Below are positions 22,010 to 33,445 of a stretch of 64,000 bases of DNA, one piece after another. The translations under genes and the position numbers were made by a program. Origin of the DNA: Progne subis subis (Eukaryota > Chordata > Aves > Passeriformes > Hirundinidae); assembly GCA_022316685.1 (NCBI GenBank), contig JAKJHU010000014.1, forward strand, positions 6,753,001 to 6,817,000, read 5' to 3'. The number at the start of each line of letters is the position of its first letter. The stretch's first letter is position 1. The notes under the pieces are model-generated. The model did no database searches and had not been told where the DNA came from. It was given only the letters and a program-made list of their open reading frames with translations.

Positions 22010-24378
22010 TACTGCCTCAGCTTGGATTCTTGTACTCGTCCTTTGTTCCTTTTGCTGTCCTTTCTTGCATTTTTCAAGGGCAGACTGTATTTAATTCTCA
22101 TCCCTTTTATTTTCAGCTTACTGAAATGGAAAAAAAAAAAAAAAAAGTTCTAGTCTACAGCAAAGGTCCTGCAAATTTCCGGGTATATTCACTTTCAAAA
22201 GATTTCCAGGAACACCCACTCACTCTTTGCCATCCTGTGCACTTGGTTGTGGCCCGAAGATGTCAAAATTGGGCTTTTTCTGAGAGGTTCAAAAATTGTC
22301 CTGGGGTTGGTTCAGGCATTTCTTTCTACCAGGAATAATTAGGGGAAAACAAGTGAAACAAACAGGAGGTTACAGAGGGCCAACACCATTACCAAATAAG
22401 TCATTCATGCAGCTTTTTTAACAACTGCCCTTCTGCTTATTTGTCACAGCATCACATCAATCCCCGAGGCTTCTGCCAAGAATCCTGCCTCTTATTTAAG
22501 TTTAATGTGTGTCATCATTTGAGGTTGGCTTGGAGTGATTCTTACATAATTATGAGCCAAATAACTTTTATTTTGACTTTTTTAATCATTATTTAGAGAT
22601 GCCCCAGGCCGTGTAGCACGTCCCTGTGAAAATGTGGCAGCCACCATGGCAATGACTAAAATGACTGTGCTTTGCATAATGCCAGCAGTCAAAGCCCTTA
22701 AAAGCTCAGTAATACAAAACCATTAATGGCTGGACTTTTTTCAGCTGTAATATTATTTGCTTCTGTTCACAGTAAATTAGATATGCAGTAAGTAGGGGTA
22801 AGAAACAGATTTAGAGAATGTGAAAAAGGCCTGGAAATGATTATTCACAACAGCAATTAGGGATGGCTGAAACTTGGGGCATTTTTGTGCTTTGAAAACA
22901 GAATATTTTGGATTTTTTTTTTTTTTTTTTCATAGAAGTTAATTCAGGCCAAGCACTTTATTTCAGACTGCTGGTGTTGTTCACTGCTCACAGCCAGAGG
23001 AGTTCTGATATTCCAGGCAGTGGGAATCTGTGTTTTGGAAAGGATTGGTGGCTGGCAGGGCCTGATCTACACGGCCATTCCCCGCCTGCTCTGGCCACGG
23101 TGGTTTGTGGTTTCCTGCCCAAAATCCCCCTTGGTTCCATCAGGCTCCATCCTGGTGTTGTTTTGGGTTTTCTAACTCAGCTCCAGTCGGTTCAGCTCGT
23201 GCTGTTGGGCTGCTGGAGGGACATTTGTTCTGCAGAATTGTTAATGTGTGCGTGGTGATTGACCTCTATGAGCAGCCCTGCTTTAGGCACAGAACTGTGG
23301 CTGCTCCGCAAGTTTTCTGAATTAAATCTCCAAAAACTCCTGAGCGTGTCTTCATGGGATGTTCTTTTACCATAAAGTTACAGCCTGAGCCAGCAAGTTT
23401 GCCTGGAATCAGGGACAGAATTCTCTGTTTCTCAGTCCCGTGTTATATTTATTAAATCTCCTCCTGGAACATGACAGAAATGGAGGGCTGGGCTCTCACT
23501 TGACACAAAACCCAACCATTCTCCGAGGTAATCAGGGAGGGTGAAGACAGAGAGGCCACGGTGACTTGCAGGATCAGGTTCTGACTCCTTTCTTAAAATC
23601 CTCTGTTGCATTTGATATGGATTGGTTGGCTAAACTCAGTGCTAGTTAATTCAGAACTGGGGAGTTGTCACCCTGGGCTTTCTTTTTCTGCCTTCTTTTA
23701 TTTTGGAACCAGTTGAAGGAGCGGTGTGAGTGTATAATGGTGTGATAAATCACTCAATTTACATTTGGCAGAATAAAATTAGCATTGCCATTACTTCGTA
23801 ACAGGCCATTGGCTATGACTATGGAATTGATTTCAGAGTCAGGCTGATCCATTACAATTTTGTTAATATTGAATTTTAAATAGGATGATGAATTGCTAAT
23901 CGATGAAGTTAAAGAAACAACTTAGGGGAAAAAAACCTACTGTTTACTTTATAAATCGTGTCTCATTTACTCTGCCACTTTCCTGGGCTTCCATATTAGG
24001 AACTTCATATTTGCAATATTCCAGCTACATCAGGGCCATTTGTGCAATTCTTGGACCAAATGAGAAATTTTTCTCTCATTTATATTCACTATAAGCTTCC
24101 ACCATTTTTGGTGCACCAAGGGCTTGCTCTGAAAAGATGGCCCAGTGCTGCTGCGCTGTTTCATAACCTAAATGAACCGTGCTAAAAACAAATGGAAGGA
24201 AACTTTGCTCATTTCCTTCTTTGTGCAAAATACCATTTGTTTCTCTTAGCTGTGTGTAGTTCTTGCTCTAACCTATAGATAGAGTTCAGATTTATGAGTT
24301 TATCCAAAACCTGAATCATCTTCTAAGAGTAAAACCAGGTAAAGATCCTGGTAAAGTTTAGGAAGCTCTGAGCTTCAA
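22010..24378. other. Unique sequence with conserved-element-like blocks
   Basis: No gene is recognised. A14-17 and T18 runs lie at about 22130-22146 and 22913-22930. The AT-rich blocks 22380-22790 and 23690-23910 contain clustered TAAT, octamer-like TTTGCATAAT and CCAT motifs and few CpG. They look like vertebrate conserved non-coding elements, but this is by appearance only. Confidence 0.4.
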
Positions 24379-24402
24379 TTTTTTTTTTTTTTTTTTTTTT
24401 TT
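24379..24402 (+). repeat. Poly(T) tract, T24
   Basis: An uninterrupted homopolymer. Confidence 0.92.
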
Positions 24403-25440
24403 GTCCGTATAAATGTAGGTAATATTCTTGTTTGGGGTAAAAAATCTTGCAAGAACCTGAAAACCACACAAATTTTGGGAGCTGTGCCTAACCATGAGGG
24501 AATTAATTTTATCCCATGACACTTTCTTTCTGCTGGAGATATTTTTTGGGCGTGGGGATTTTTTTTCTGCAGTTGAACTGAGCCGGATACAAAGACAGGC
24601 AGACATTCCCATATATTCCCCTTTCCTGGTGTCTAACAAAGAGCCATCCAGCCCCTTTAATGAGAGCTCAGAGCAGTAGATCACCTGGCCTTAAAGCTCC
24701 AAAGATGACCAGGCAACGCTTCTAAATTATTTTTTTCTGTCAGGAAGGTGTGGAGCAGTGCTTGAGGAGCAGTAGATGGGATAACTCATCCTTGGCACAC
24801 AGAGTGTCAGGATCAATAGATACAACATCTTCTGTGACTGGAAACTGTAAACAGAGAAATAAATACTTCTTGTGCAGTTCAAATTTATTCGTTTGCCACT
24901 GTTTCTACTTTTTCTCTACCACCTGTAGAAGTGCAAAACCTCAGCGTAACCAATTAAATCTGGGCTGTGCTAACAAATCTCTCCCTTTGGGTTGCTCTCC
25001 AGTAGAAGTTGCTTCTTTATTAAAAAAAAAAAAGGCAATAAATTACTGCAGGAAAGTCAAGCGTAAATTTCAGCCAGATGAAAGCATGGGAATATCAGGA
25101 GAGATATTTCTTTAAGATTTTATTTAGAGCTACAGAAATTCTGCAGTCCCAGCTCATCCAAATCACACCTGGTGCCACGCATGTCACATTCTCTTCTTCT
25201 CAGCACAGAATATCCCGACCTTCAGGGGTTATTGGATTATTAAAAGAGTTCTTTTGCAGCAGATCCAGGAATTCAGCCTGGGATTAGGGGCCATTCTAAC
25301 TCTGCAAAGACTTCCCAATGAAACTCTCTGCTGCACCTTTGTCATCCAGGGTAAGAGATGAGCGGTGCTTGTGCGGTGTTCTCGCAATGCTCAGTCTGTG
25401 CTCTCTGCTCGGGTTTTGATTAGCAGATGTTAACAAAGGT
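24403..25440. other. Unique sequence
   Basis: No gene or interspersed repeat is recognised. A12 lies at about 25021-25032. Confidence 0.5.
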
Positions 25441-25657
25441 ATTAGTGACAGGGCAGGGGGGATGGCTTCAAACTGAAAGTGAGCCATAGGAATGGAAAAT
25501 CTGTGGCTGCCCCATCTCTGGAAGGCTCCAAGGCCAGGGGCTTGGAGCAGCCCGGGATAGTGGAAGGTGTCTTTGCTTGGAACAGGGCAGTTGGAATCAG
25601 GTGGTTTTTGAAGTCCCTTCCAACCCAAACCATTCCATGATTCTGTAATTCTATATT
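25441..25657 (+). mobile_element. CR1 LINE 3'-end fragment
   Basis: Contains the CR1 landmarks in order: CTTCAAACTGAAAG, CTGTGGCTGCCCCATCTCTGG, CAAGGCCAGG, TTGGAGCAGC, GATAGTGGAAGGTGTC and the terminal CCCTTCCAACCCAAACCATTC...ATGATTCTGTAATTCTAT. It is about 217 bp long with an apparent internal deletion after the GAAAG motif and is 5'-truncated like most CR1 copies. The minus-strand open frame across it is a shadow. Confidence 0.88.
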
Positions 25658-27312
25658 TTGGGAGGAAAGTATCAACAGATTTGGATCTGCTGTTCCTGGA
25701 AACTGGTAGTTTTGCCTTTTTCTGGCTCTTTTTTTCCAGCAGTTGCTCTCTGCACATGGAGCGCTCGCAGCTCTCTAACGTGCCGTGGAGGAATTGGATG
25801 AAGATACACCCAAAAACGTGCACTTGAAGTTCCCTTTTGTTGTGCAATGTGGAGTGGGAGATCTGCTGAGGAAAGGGAGTTTATTAACCTTTGCTCCTCG
25901 AGGTGCAGACCTGCAGGACGAGCCTGTTCTCAGCAGTATTCAGGGACTTGCATTGCTGGTCCTGCGCCTGAAGAGAAAATGGATACAGAAATGGCAGATA
26001 TGGCTAGGATCATGACTTCCAACCTTCTTCTGAGAAAGATGTTTTAGTAATGTTTCCTCACTAAGTACAGATTATGTATATAGCAAATGGACCATTCATT
26101 TTTGCTAAGTACATTTTCATAAACTGTGGCTGTTGTCACACTCTCGTTTGTTCGTGTGGTACCACTCGATATTTTCCCCACTGATTGCAGCAATATTTCA
26201 GATGAGTCCCCAGGGAAAAAGAGCAACTTCCTTTTGTTCAGAAAGTCATCAAAACCAGGCAGCTTATGATGTCTATCAGCAAATTTATTTGCATTTCTTT
26301 AGCTGCAGCCTCAGAGAGAGGAAAAGAGGGACAGAGAATGAGACAGAAGAGGAGTGGAGCTGTTTGGCAGAGGTTCTAAAGCAGAGCCTGAGGTGTATTT
26401 ATGGTTATAATTTTGCACAGATCACTTGGTGCTCTAACACCGTGCTACCCATCACAACATAAATCACACTTTAATTTTAACCTTTGCAATTCATCAATAG
26501 TTTCAATATCAAATATAATTCGGCACTGACACTATTGGTTTACAGGTAAGTGGAATAAGAATGGCGGAGACTTAGTAATGGATTAGCTGGCCTGTCAACA
26601 GAGGCAGAAAGATTCATGTTGTCTTCTCTATGTTTCTATCACATGCACAAAGCTATAAATAACGGCTACAGCTAATCAGACACAAGAAAGATATATGCTG
26701 TCATTGAAAATCAGTTATTTCTACCACCTGAGCTCTAAAAATTTAACCACTGGAAAGGAATCCATTTAATAAAGCAGCATTTTGTTGCTTGTTTTGCAAG
26801 CCATATATATTTAAAGCATTTTTCTTTTAACGATTTAAAAAAAATTGTTTCCTTTGGCCGTGGTATAGTAGTTCTGCTTCTGAGTAAGTGCCTATATAAC
26901 TTCAGGAAACCAGCAAAGTTTTTAGGAAAAAAAAAAAAAAAAACAAAACAACTGGCCAAGCAATTACTTTATTTTTTATTGAATATGTTAAGATTAAAAT
27001 TTGTTGTGTTCTTTTTTTTTTTTTTCTTTCTGTTTGTTTGTTTGTTCTTTTTTAACAAATTTTAAAATCTAAGGTTTGTTTTCTGTGGGGTTTCTTAGTC
27101 TAAACCGTTCGCTCTGATACTGGAATGTAGAAAAATGTTTGACCCCTGAGAGTTCTAAATTTGCAACATCTCCCTGAATACATTCCTCCACTCTTAACTC
27201 AGGAATTCAGTGGGATGAGCAGGGCACTAAATCTGCTTTTTGGTGGTGGAACACAGCCCTGCAGAGGCTGATCAAAAACTTTGTAGATATTAAGAACATA
27301 ACCAAAGGTAAC
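25658..27312. other. Unique AT-rich sequence
   Basis: No gene is recognised. It includes an A18 run at about 26926-26943 and a T14 plus TTTG-unit stretch at about 27010-27055. A perfect-looking CAG|GTAAGT at about 26543 has no convincing upstream acceptor and a stop 45 bp before it. Confidence 0.45.
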
Positions 27313-27402
27313 CTGATTTAACCCTGGAGTCAGCCCTGCTCTGAGGGACAGAGTGGATCAGGTGACCTGCAAAGGTCCCTTCCTAAATGATTCTGTGTGG
27401 TG
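27313..27402 (+). mobile_element. Degraded CR1 LINE 3'-end fragment
   Basis: GGATCAGGTGACCTGCAAAGG and TCCCTTCCTAAATGATTCTGTG follow the pattern of the older CR1 3' end (GATGACCTCCAGAGGTCCCTTCC...GATTCTGTG), with several mismatches. Short and old, so confidence is moderate. Confidence 0.55.
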
Positions 27403-27750
27403 GTCTGTGGTGAAAAGTTTCATGTTATCTCCTACTTTTTCCTCTCCATTTATCTTAAACCTGAGGGTTTTTTTAATCACAGCCAAAAGAATCACAAATG
27501 CCCTTGAAGGCTGTTCCTAAATACTCAGAGTTCAATTCTTCCTTGTCCTCATTCATTCTGCTGAATGAATTATTTCCATCGTACTAAATTCCCACATAGA
27601 ACTACTCATTCAGTGCTCACCACAATCTCCCTGGTGCTAAATTGTATACCCAGAATATTGACACCTGCATTCTGTTCGATTTGTGGTGTACTGTCAATAC
27701 TCTGGAGTGAAAATGGCTGTGACAAATGGTGTGTGTGTGAGGGAGCCTCC
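27403..27750. other. Unique sequence
   Basis: No gene is recognised. It ends in a short GTGTGTGTGA run just before the decamer array. Confidence 0.5.
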
Positions 27751-27840
27751 TTCCCTCTCCTTCCCTCTCCTTCCCTCTCCTTCCCTCTCCTTCCCTCTCC
27801 TTCCCTCTCCTTCCCTCTCCTTCCCTCTCCTTCCTCCTCC
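27751..27840 (+). repeat. TTCCCTCTCC decamer array
   Basis: Eight perfect TTCCCTCTCC units and one variant (TTCCTCCTCC), a homopyrimidine minisatellite that stops 13 bp before LTR-D copy 3. Confidence 0.95.
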
Positions 27841-28105
27841 CTGGGCTTCCTACAGATGCTTCAAGTTTTATATTTCCTGTTTTCCACATTCTGTGCTGCC
27901 CAGGAGCAGCTCTGAGCTCACACTCGGTGTCACTCAGCTCTCTGCACACAGCAGGGACACAAAACAAATCCTGTTCCTGCTGCACACCAAGGACAAAGGT
28001 TACAAGTGTTCAGCCCAAAAGCACAAACAACGGTGGCTGGAGGGAGGAACGAGAAGGATGGGAGCTCACAGCCTGGAGCTGGAATTGGCACAATTCAACC
28101 CCAAA

Positions 28106-28131
28106 ATGCAAATGGACCAAAACTTATAAAA
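28106..28131 (+). promoter_or_regulatory. LTR-D copy 3 promoter: octamer plus TATA box
   Basis: ATGCAAAT at 28106-28113 and TATAAAA at 28125-28131, as in copies 1 and 2. Confidence 0.6.
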
Positions 28132-28264
28132 GTGTGAGATTTCATGACCAGTTAGCAATTGTTTGTGACCATTTTGTGTCCATTTTGTGCCCATTTTGGT
28201 TCCACCTTGGGTGCAGCCCTGCCCAGGCTCTTGTCCTGCCCAAGGTGGATCCTGGAGACCTTTC

Positions 28265-28270
28265 AATAAA
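28265..28270 (+). terminator. LTR-D copy 3 polyadenylation signal
   Basis: Canonical AATAAA about 134 bp downstream of the TATA box, followed by T-rich sequence. Confidence 0.6.
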
Positions 28271-28330
28271 TCTCTACTTTATTCTGCAGCTCTGTCCAGC
28301 CTGTTCCAGCTCAGCCTTCCCAAGGCATCA

Positions 28331-28909
28331 CTGAAACTCTCCAGCAGCACTGACACCCCGCCCTGAAGGAGTTTCAGGTTGGAAAAAGTTGGAAATGTCG
28401 ACTGTGGGATCCCCGTCTGCCCTGAGGAGATCACAGAGTGAGTGCTGTGAGGTGCAGGGTGAGATCAGCCTCCCTCTGATCAAAGGTGTCTGAACACCCC
28501 AAATATTCCTGTTTTACCTGGTGGAACCTTCAGGGAGCTGCTGAGAAAACTTTTACTTTTTAGGAGCGTCCCCAACATTGTGAGAAAACTTTTGCTTTAT
28601 AGGAATGTAATCTTGGTGAGAAGTTTGGGCTGCTGGGTTCTTCTGAGGGAGAAGCTTGATGTGCTGGGTTTGCTGTTTTGGGATTCTACTTCAGCATATA
28701 TTTAATTGATGGATTAGGACTGCTCTAAAAAATGTTGCCTTTTAGGAAAACCAGCCTCCTGAAAGTGCTTAGGTGTGTATGGAGTGCATTATAACTCTGA
28801 GGGTGTATATTGGGTGAAGAAAGTGGAAGGAATCCTTTAAAGACCTACTCTTGTAGGATGACATCACATGCAATTTATCATATATTGCATATTTTCATTT
28901 CATCAAAAT
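28331..28909. other. Unique sequence with small degenerate duplications
   Basis: 24-mers at 28542-28565 and 28581-28604 differ at two bases. 22-mers at 28618-28639 and 28649-28670 differ at about four. No gene is recognised. The region may be remnants of another LTR, but no ends were found. Confidence 0.5.
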
Positions 28910-29122
28910 TTCCTTCCTTCCTTCCTTCCTTCCTTCCTTCCTTCCTTCCTTCCTTCCTTCCTTCCTTCCTTCCTTCCTTCCTTCCTTCCTTCCTTCCTTC
29001 CTTCCTTCCTTCCTTCCTTCCTTCCTTCCTTCCTTCCTTCCTTCCTTCCTTCCTCCCTTCCTCCCTTCCTCCCTTCCTTCCTTCCTCTCTCCCTTCCTCC
29101 CTTCCTTCCTCTCTCCCTTCCT
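28910..29122 (+). repeat. TTCC tetranucleotide microsatellite
   Basis: About 36 uninterrupted TTCC units (to about 29054), then imperfect TTCC/CTCCC units to 29122. The strand is homopyrimidine. The LPSF-type and EGRK-type open frames through it are artefacts of a stop-free tetramer. Confidence 0.97.
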
Positions 29123-32100
29123 GTAAAATTAATCCAGTCCTAGATATCCATAAATATTGCAAAAAACAGTCAATTTAAATTGAAAATCAGTCTCCTATAT
29201 GAGGATTATATTTGGGACTTTGAATCCCGAGAACTGAAAAGGACGTGCTGTCAAACATGGCTTTTGCATTTTCCAGCGATTTGTGTCATGTCATGGAATT
29301 AGCCCAGATGTTTCCTGCTTTTTCTCCTGAAAAACTTATTCTGAGGAGTTCTGTGTGATATTTTTGGTCTAAAGTGAGACATAATTCTGAAGGCAAACTG
29401 TTGCGGTGTCATTGCCAATGATCATAACATCAGGTAGCAATGTGGAGCAAAAAGCAGTCTGAATTCAGCTGTAATTCCAGGTGAAATGATCTGCTATCAA
29501 ATACTCCATCCTCATTCGGGGATCGGAGTGTAAAAATGTAAAATATGCAGCAATGATGGGTTTCTCAACCCCAGGTTTTTTGGGTTTTTTCACATTCAGG
29601 ATGCACCCTGCAGACCCTGCTGGCACCTGGAGGGAGGGAAATCACAGGCACAGGTCAGATTGTGACAGGGAAATGGAGATGGGAACGAAGGCTCAGGCAT
29701 GCAGAGCCTGCTGCCTCCTCGTCTTTACAGCAGCCAAACAGGACTGAAATGGACTTTCAGGAAGGGCCTCAGATGTGATTTTTAACCTTCAGTGCTCTCT
29801 GGACAAATCACTGCTCATGACAGGCTTCATTGCTGCTGGAAGCCTGGCCAGAAGCAGGAGGAGGGAAAGGAGAAGTGCTTTTTACCATTTCTTTGGAGAA
29901 ACACTGCTCGCCACGCGAGGCAGTAATTGTACATCACTTTTCTCTGACACCTTATGGAAAAGAGAAAAGGCATTAGAGAGTCAGGTAAAGAGAATAATCT
30001 TGTTGAAACATTCCATTCAGGCTAACAGCTTGTGTTAGAGCAATACCATACTTTGTGCTCAGGGAAGCAGTTTAGTCCGTGACTGGCGTGCAAGAGTTGG
30101 ACCCTGGAAATTTGAGTGCAGGACCTCCTCCAACACTTTGTGTTGTGATTCCCACTGAAGGTAATCAAGGGTAACCTCATCCATATTCCCTAGTTAGGTA
30201 CCATAGTGCTCAGTGGGATAGATCTTGGGTAGGGCTTACTGGTAAAACACAAATAAAATTGCATTTCAGGACCTGAATTTCAATGTGAAGTATTCTCTTA
30301 GCTAAAAAGAGATCAAAATGATCCCCAGAACGTATTCTGAATATTCATGGGCTGGTGGAGGTGCTGCAGTGTGAGCAGTCTGCAGGGCTGGGACAGCTGT
30401 CGGTTCTATTGTAAGGTGGTTTGTTGTTCAAAAAACCTTCACTAAAGGCAGGAAAAATGCTGATTGTTCTGGAAAGACTCCAGTGCCAACCGCTTCATAT
30501 TGTTCAGCAGTGAGATTACCAACTCCTACACCTCCCTCTTTTGAAAAAGTCACTGAATTCATCTCTGCTTCAAAAGACCAGACCATAAATACCAGCGCCT
30601 TGGATAAAGTCAATGCATCACCTCCCTGTCGTGTCCCACAACATCCAAAGGTTTGCTTGGAAATGGTTTTGATGGCAATCTCAGCCTCTCAGCTCCAGGG
30701 GAGAAGTGTAGATCTTGTCAAGGCTGTGAAAAGAAGGAGTAAGAAGCTGCTGGATGTACGGGCTAAGGATGGTTTATGTGTCCCATTATTTCTCCTCGAC
30801 TTGCAATTGCAGTTTTTTAATTGCTTCTATTTGTTCTTTGGATCACCATTGTTGTCTGGAACTGCATTTTTTTTTCTTTTGCTTTATCTTGAGATCAGCC
30901 CTCAAGAGCACCTCAAGAATCCCTTTTTCCTTTCCAGCCACGAGCCTCCATTCCCTGATCCTGTTAGGGTGTGTCTCTCCACAGGCCCCATGCTACAAAA
31001 GCGTCACTGCCCCTGAGCAGGACAGCAGATATTAACTCCAGTAGGGAAAATCCCAGTAGCTCTTAGTATTCTTTAGTTCATTTTTGGTTACTGATAGCTA
31101 TGGAAAGAGCTGTGTGCTAAATTCAGATGGGAAAGGCTGCTGCCACGTTCCCCAGCGTCTTATCAGCAATCACTACCCAGGCTTGTAAAGCATTAAATCA
31201 CTTGTGAAGGGTGGGAGATTAATAAGAGGTGTTTTAATCTTCCCTTCACTCACTGCAGCACAAACAACACGATGTGCAAAGGTGAAGGAAGGGAGGAAAC
31301 CAAAGGGGTTTTTTCCCCCCTGAGCTGCTTGCTAAATCCATCACTCCCTGAAAAGAAACTTCACAGTGTCACTGAAGGACCCTGACAGATTCACATCAGC
31401 CACGTGCAGATTCCTCCTGGAATCCAGCTGCCAGACGGGTCAGTGCCAACAGTTTTGATGGGTTCTCCCTGCCAAGCACCCCAAAGCTCAGTCCCTGCAG
31501 CATCCAAGGGGCTCCAGAGCAGGACTGAGTGAGCTGAGAGCTCCCACACCAGGATTAACACAAAATTTCACCTCCTGCTCCACAGGAAAAGTCTTTGGGC
31601 CTTCAATCAGCACAGCCAAATCACGTCAGATCAACACAAAGCTCTGCAAAGTGACACATTCAAAGCCTGCTTGGGCTGTGGGAGAGTAGGGGTTAATATT
31701 CCAAGTAGACCATTTCTAATATTTGATTTATATGGCTTCTGGCTGTTCAAAAATCTGTTTGGCACCATCCACCCAGCCGCTCCAGTGTCTGGTACTGGGA
31801 ATTTTTAATTTGACTTTGTGAAGGAAAGCTTTGCTGCAGACTTGCTTGGAGGTGAAGGGAGTGTTCATACAGGTCAATATTCATCCCAGAGCTGGAAAAT
31901 GGATGCTAAGCACTGCCTGAAGCTGAGCTGAAGCCCTCTGGCCTGTCACCTTCCTGGAGGCTTCACAGAAATTGCCATTTTTGCCCTGTTTCAGTCTCCT
32001 AATTGCAGCGGCACCCTGTGTGTCCCAGGACTGACGCTTCCACAGAGCTCTGCAGGAGCTGCCAGCAGAGCAGGGAGCCTTCCCCGGGCCTTTGAAAGCA

Positions 32101-32654
32101 GTAAAACTTCCTTTGTGTGCTTCTCTCCATCTCCCATCCTTGGTTTTCTGTCTTCCCAGGGCTTCCCAGAGCAGACAATCACTGCCATTAAGACAAAGCA
32201 CTCACTTTTCCCGAGGTGGTAGAGCTTGTACAGAGAAAAAAGGGAGAAAGGGAAAAGGAATGGAATATTTCTCTGCAAAGGGCACCTGTCTTTTACAGAG
32301 GATAAAGTGTTGCCAGATGAGCTTAACAACATTATTAATCAATCTGTGGAGACATCTTTCTTTTTTTTTTTTTTTTCCTTTGTAGGAAAAATCTTTAGAA
32401 GAAAACAATCCAGGCAGAGGAAGAGACATAAACCTCTGCAGAAACAGACAGGAGGGTGAATTTTCTCCTTGATAAGTCATCCTTACTCTCTCCTGTAGAA
32501 ATTCCTTAGGGAAAATATACTTTAAGTTTATACCAAGGTTTGGAAGGATTGTAGGATTTTTGTTTGTTTGTTTTTTTAACAGAAGCTGATTATTTCTTTG
32601 CGGGGCTCAAGTCACTATTGGAATAATATTCATATTTATTTGTCTGTTTCATTC
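29123..32654. other. Unique sequence
   Basis: 3.5 kb without a recognised gene or interspersed repeat. A plus frame of 177 codons at 30483-31016 has no recognisable family features and no convincing splice borders. T-rich runs lie near 30868 and 32361. Confidence 0.45.
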
Positions 32655-33184
32655 TGTCAGGATCCTTGATTGAAAAGCATCACCTTTATTGCAGGTGATG
32701 TCCTCACATGGCAGCGTTTTCCATGAAAACACTCAGGGAAGTGTCTGTGCTAATAATTTATTCCTTGCAGGGGTTTTCACTCAGCTATTTGGAATTGTTG
32801 AGTGCTTATCTGTGGGAAATCAAGGCATGGAAAATTCTCAAAACCTCGTGCAGGCAGCCCCAAATACAGCAGAGAATACAAGGTTCAACCTGAGACCTTG
32901 GAGAAATCTTCGAAATTTAGAGACCATGAGTAAGAATGTGAGTTTGTAGTTTAGGCAGAGACATATTGAGCTAGGTAGGGGAAAGTTTTAAAGCTTTAAA
33001 GTTAAGACATAGAAGTAGTTATAAGGGTAATAAGAAGTTTTAAGATGTAGCACTGTAAATTTGTGTGTCATTAGGTGATTGGTCAAGAGGGTCCGCGCTG
33101 CAGCAGAGACATGTAAGACAATTTAATTAGAGATTGGTGTGAAAGTAAAAATATTTATGGCAGTAGTTTATTGGCTCATTAACC

Positions 33185-33191
33185 TTTAAAA
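33185..33191 (+). promoter_or_regulatory. LTR-E TATA-like box
   Basis: TTTAAAA 11 bp after the last of three ATTGG boxes and 115 bp before AATAAA. Its position suits an LTR promoter, but the match is not canonical. Confidence 0.4.
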
Positions 33192-33212
33192 GACCTTGTA
33201 ACCAGTGATGTT

Positions 33213-33239
33213 GTGACCACTGTGACCACTGTGACCACA
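33213..33239 (+). repeat. 9-bp tandem triplicate
   Basis: GTGACCACT, GTGACCACT and GTGACCACA in tandem within LTR-E, between the TATA-like box and the polyadenylation signal. Confidence 0.9.
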
Positions 33240-33305
33240 GATGACCACTGGCCATGCACTCCTGGTGTATGCAGTGAAGATGATCTCACTCCTTGAGACT
33301 GAGGC

Positions 33306-33311
33306 AATAAA
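33306..33311 (+). terminator. LTR-E polyadenylation signal
   Basis: Canonical AATAAA followed by a T-rich stretch, 50 bp from the LTR end. Confidence 0.55.
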
Positions 33312-33440
33312 TCTTGTTTTAAGCATCTCTCAGTGGTCCCCTCTCTCTAAAAATCCTGACACCTATATCAGTGTCTCAAAGCATCCTACAAACTCTGCAA
33401 AGCTGAGTCGACTCACCCAGATTCCCCTGACAAGGAGTGC

Positions 33441-33445
33441 CCTTC
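33441..33445. repeat. Left target-site duplication of LTR-F
   Basis: CCTTC directly before TGTCTT, repeated at 34225-34229 directly after AAGACA. Confidence 0.75.

Larger units (their letters stand above)
27854..28330 (+). mobile_element. LTR-D copy 3 (solo LTR)
   Basis: A 477-bp copy of the LTR family also at 2504 and 15706, same orientation. The first base of the TGATGC end is mutated (AGATGC) and the 3' end is GCATCA. It has the octamer (28106-28113), TATAAAA (28125-28131), two to three 11-bp units (28167-28199) and AATAAA (28265-28270). No target-site duplication is visible (CTAC/CTGA). It lies between two homopyrimidine arrays. No retroviral internal genes are adjacent. Confidence 0.83.
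32655..33361 (+). mobile_element. Solo LTR, 9-bp inverted ends (LTR-E)
   Basis: The segment begins TGTCAGGAT and ends ATCCTGACA, perfect 9-bp inverted ends of TG...CA type, 707 bp apart. Toward the 3' side are three ATTGG (inverted CCAAT) boxes at 33078, 33133 and 33170, a TTTAAAA TATA-like box (33185-33191), a GTGACCACT triplicate (33213-33239) and AATAAA (33306-33311) about 50 bp from the end. That order (U3 signals, TATA, polyadenylation signal, short U5) fits a plus-strand LTR. Flanking 5-mers CATTC and CCTAT do not match, so no target-site duplication is shown. No internal region adjoins it. Confidence 0.72.

Noticed and set aside
26480..26550. CAG|GTAAGT donor-like site near 26543
   Set aside because: No acceptor with a pyrimidine tract upstream, and all plausible frames have stops within about 50 bp.
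28910..29122. CRISPR-like or satellite array
   Set aside because: Pure tetranucleotide microsatellite without spacers. No CRISPR-type repeat-spacer structure exists anywhere in the window.
28810..29178. Repetitive LPSF/EGRK proteins around 28.9-29.1 kb
   Set aside because: Translation of the TTCC microsatellite and its complement, not a coding sequence.
30483..31016. 177-codon plus-strand frame
   Set aside because: No family signature, no convincing splice borders, and a Phe-rich stretch from a T run.
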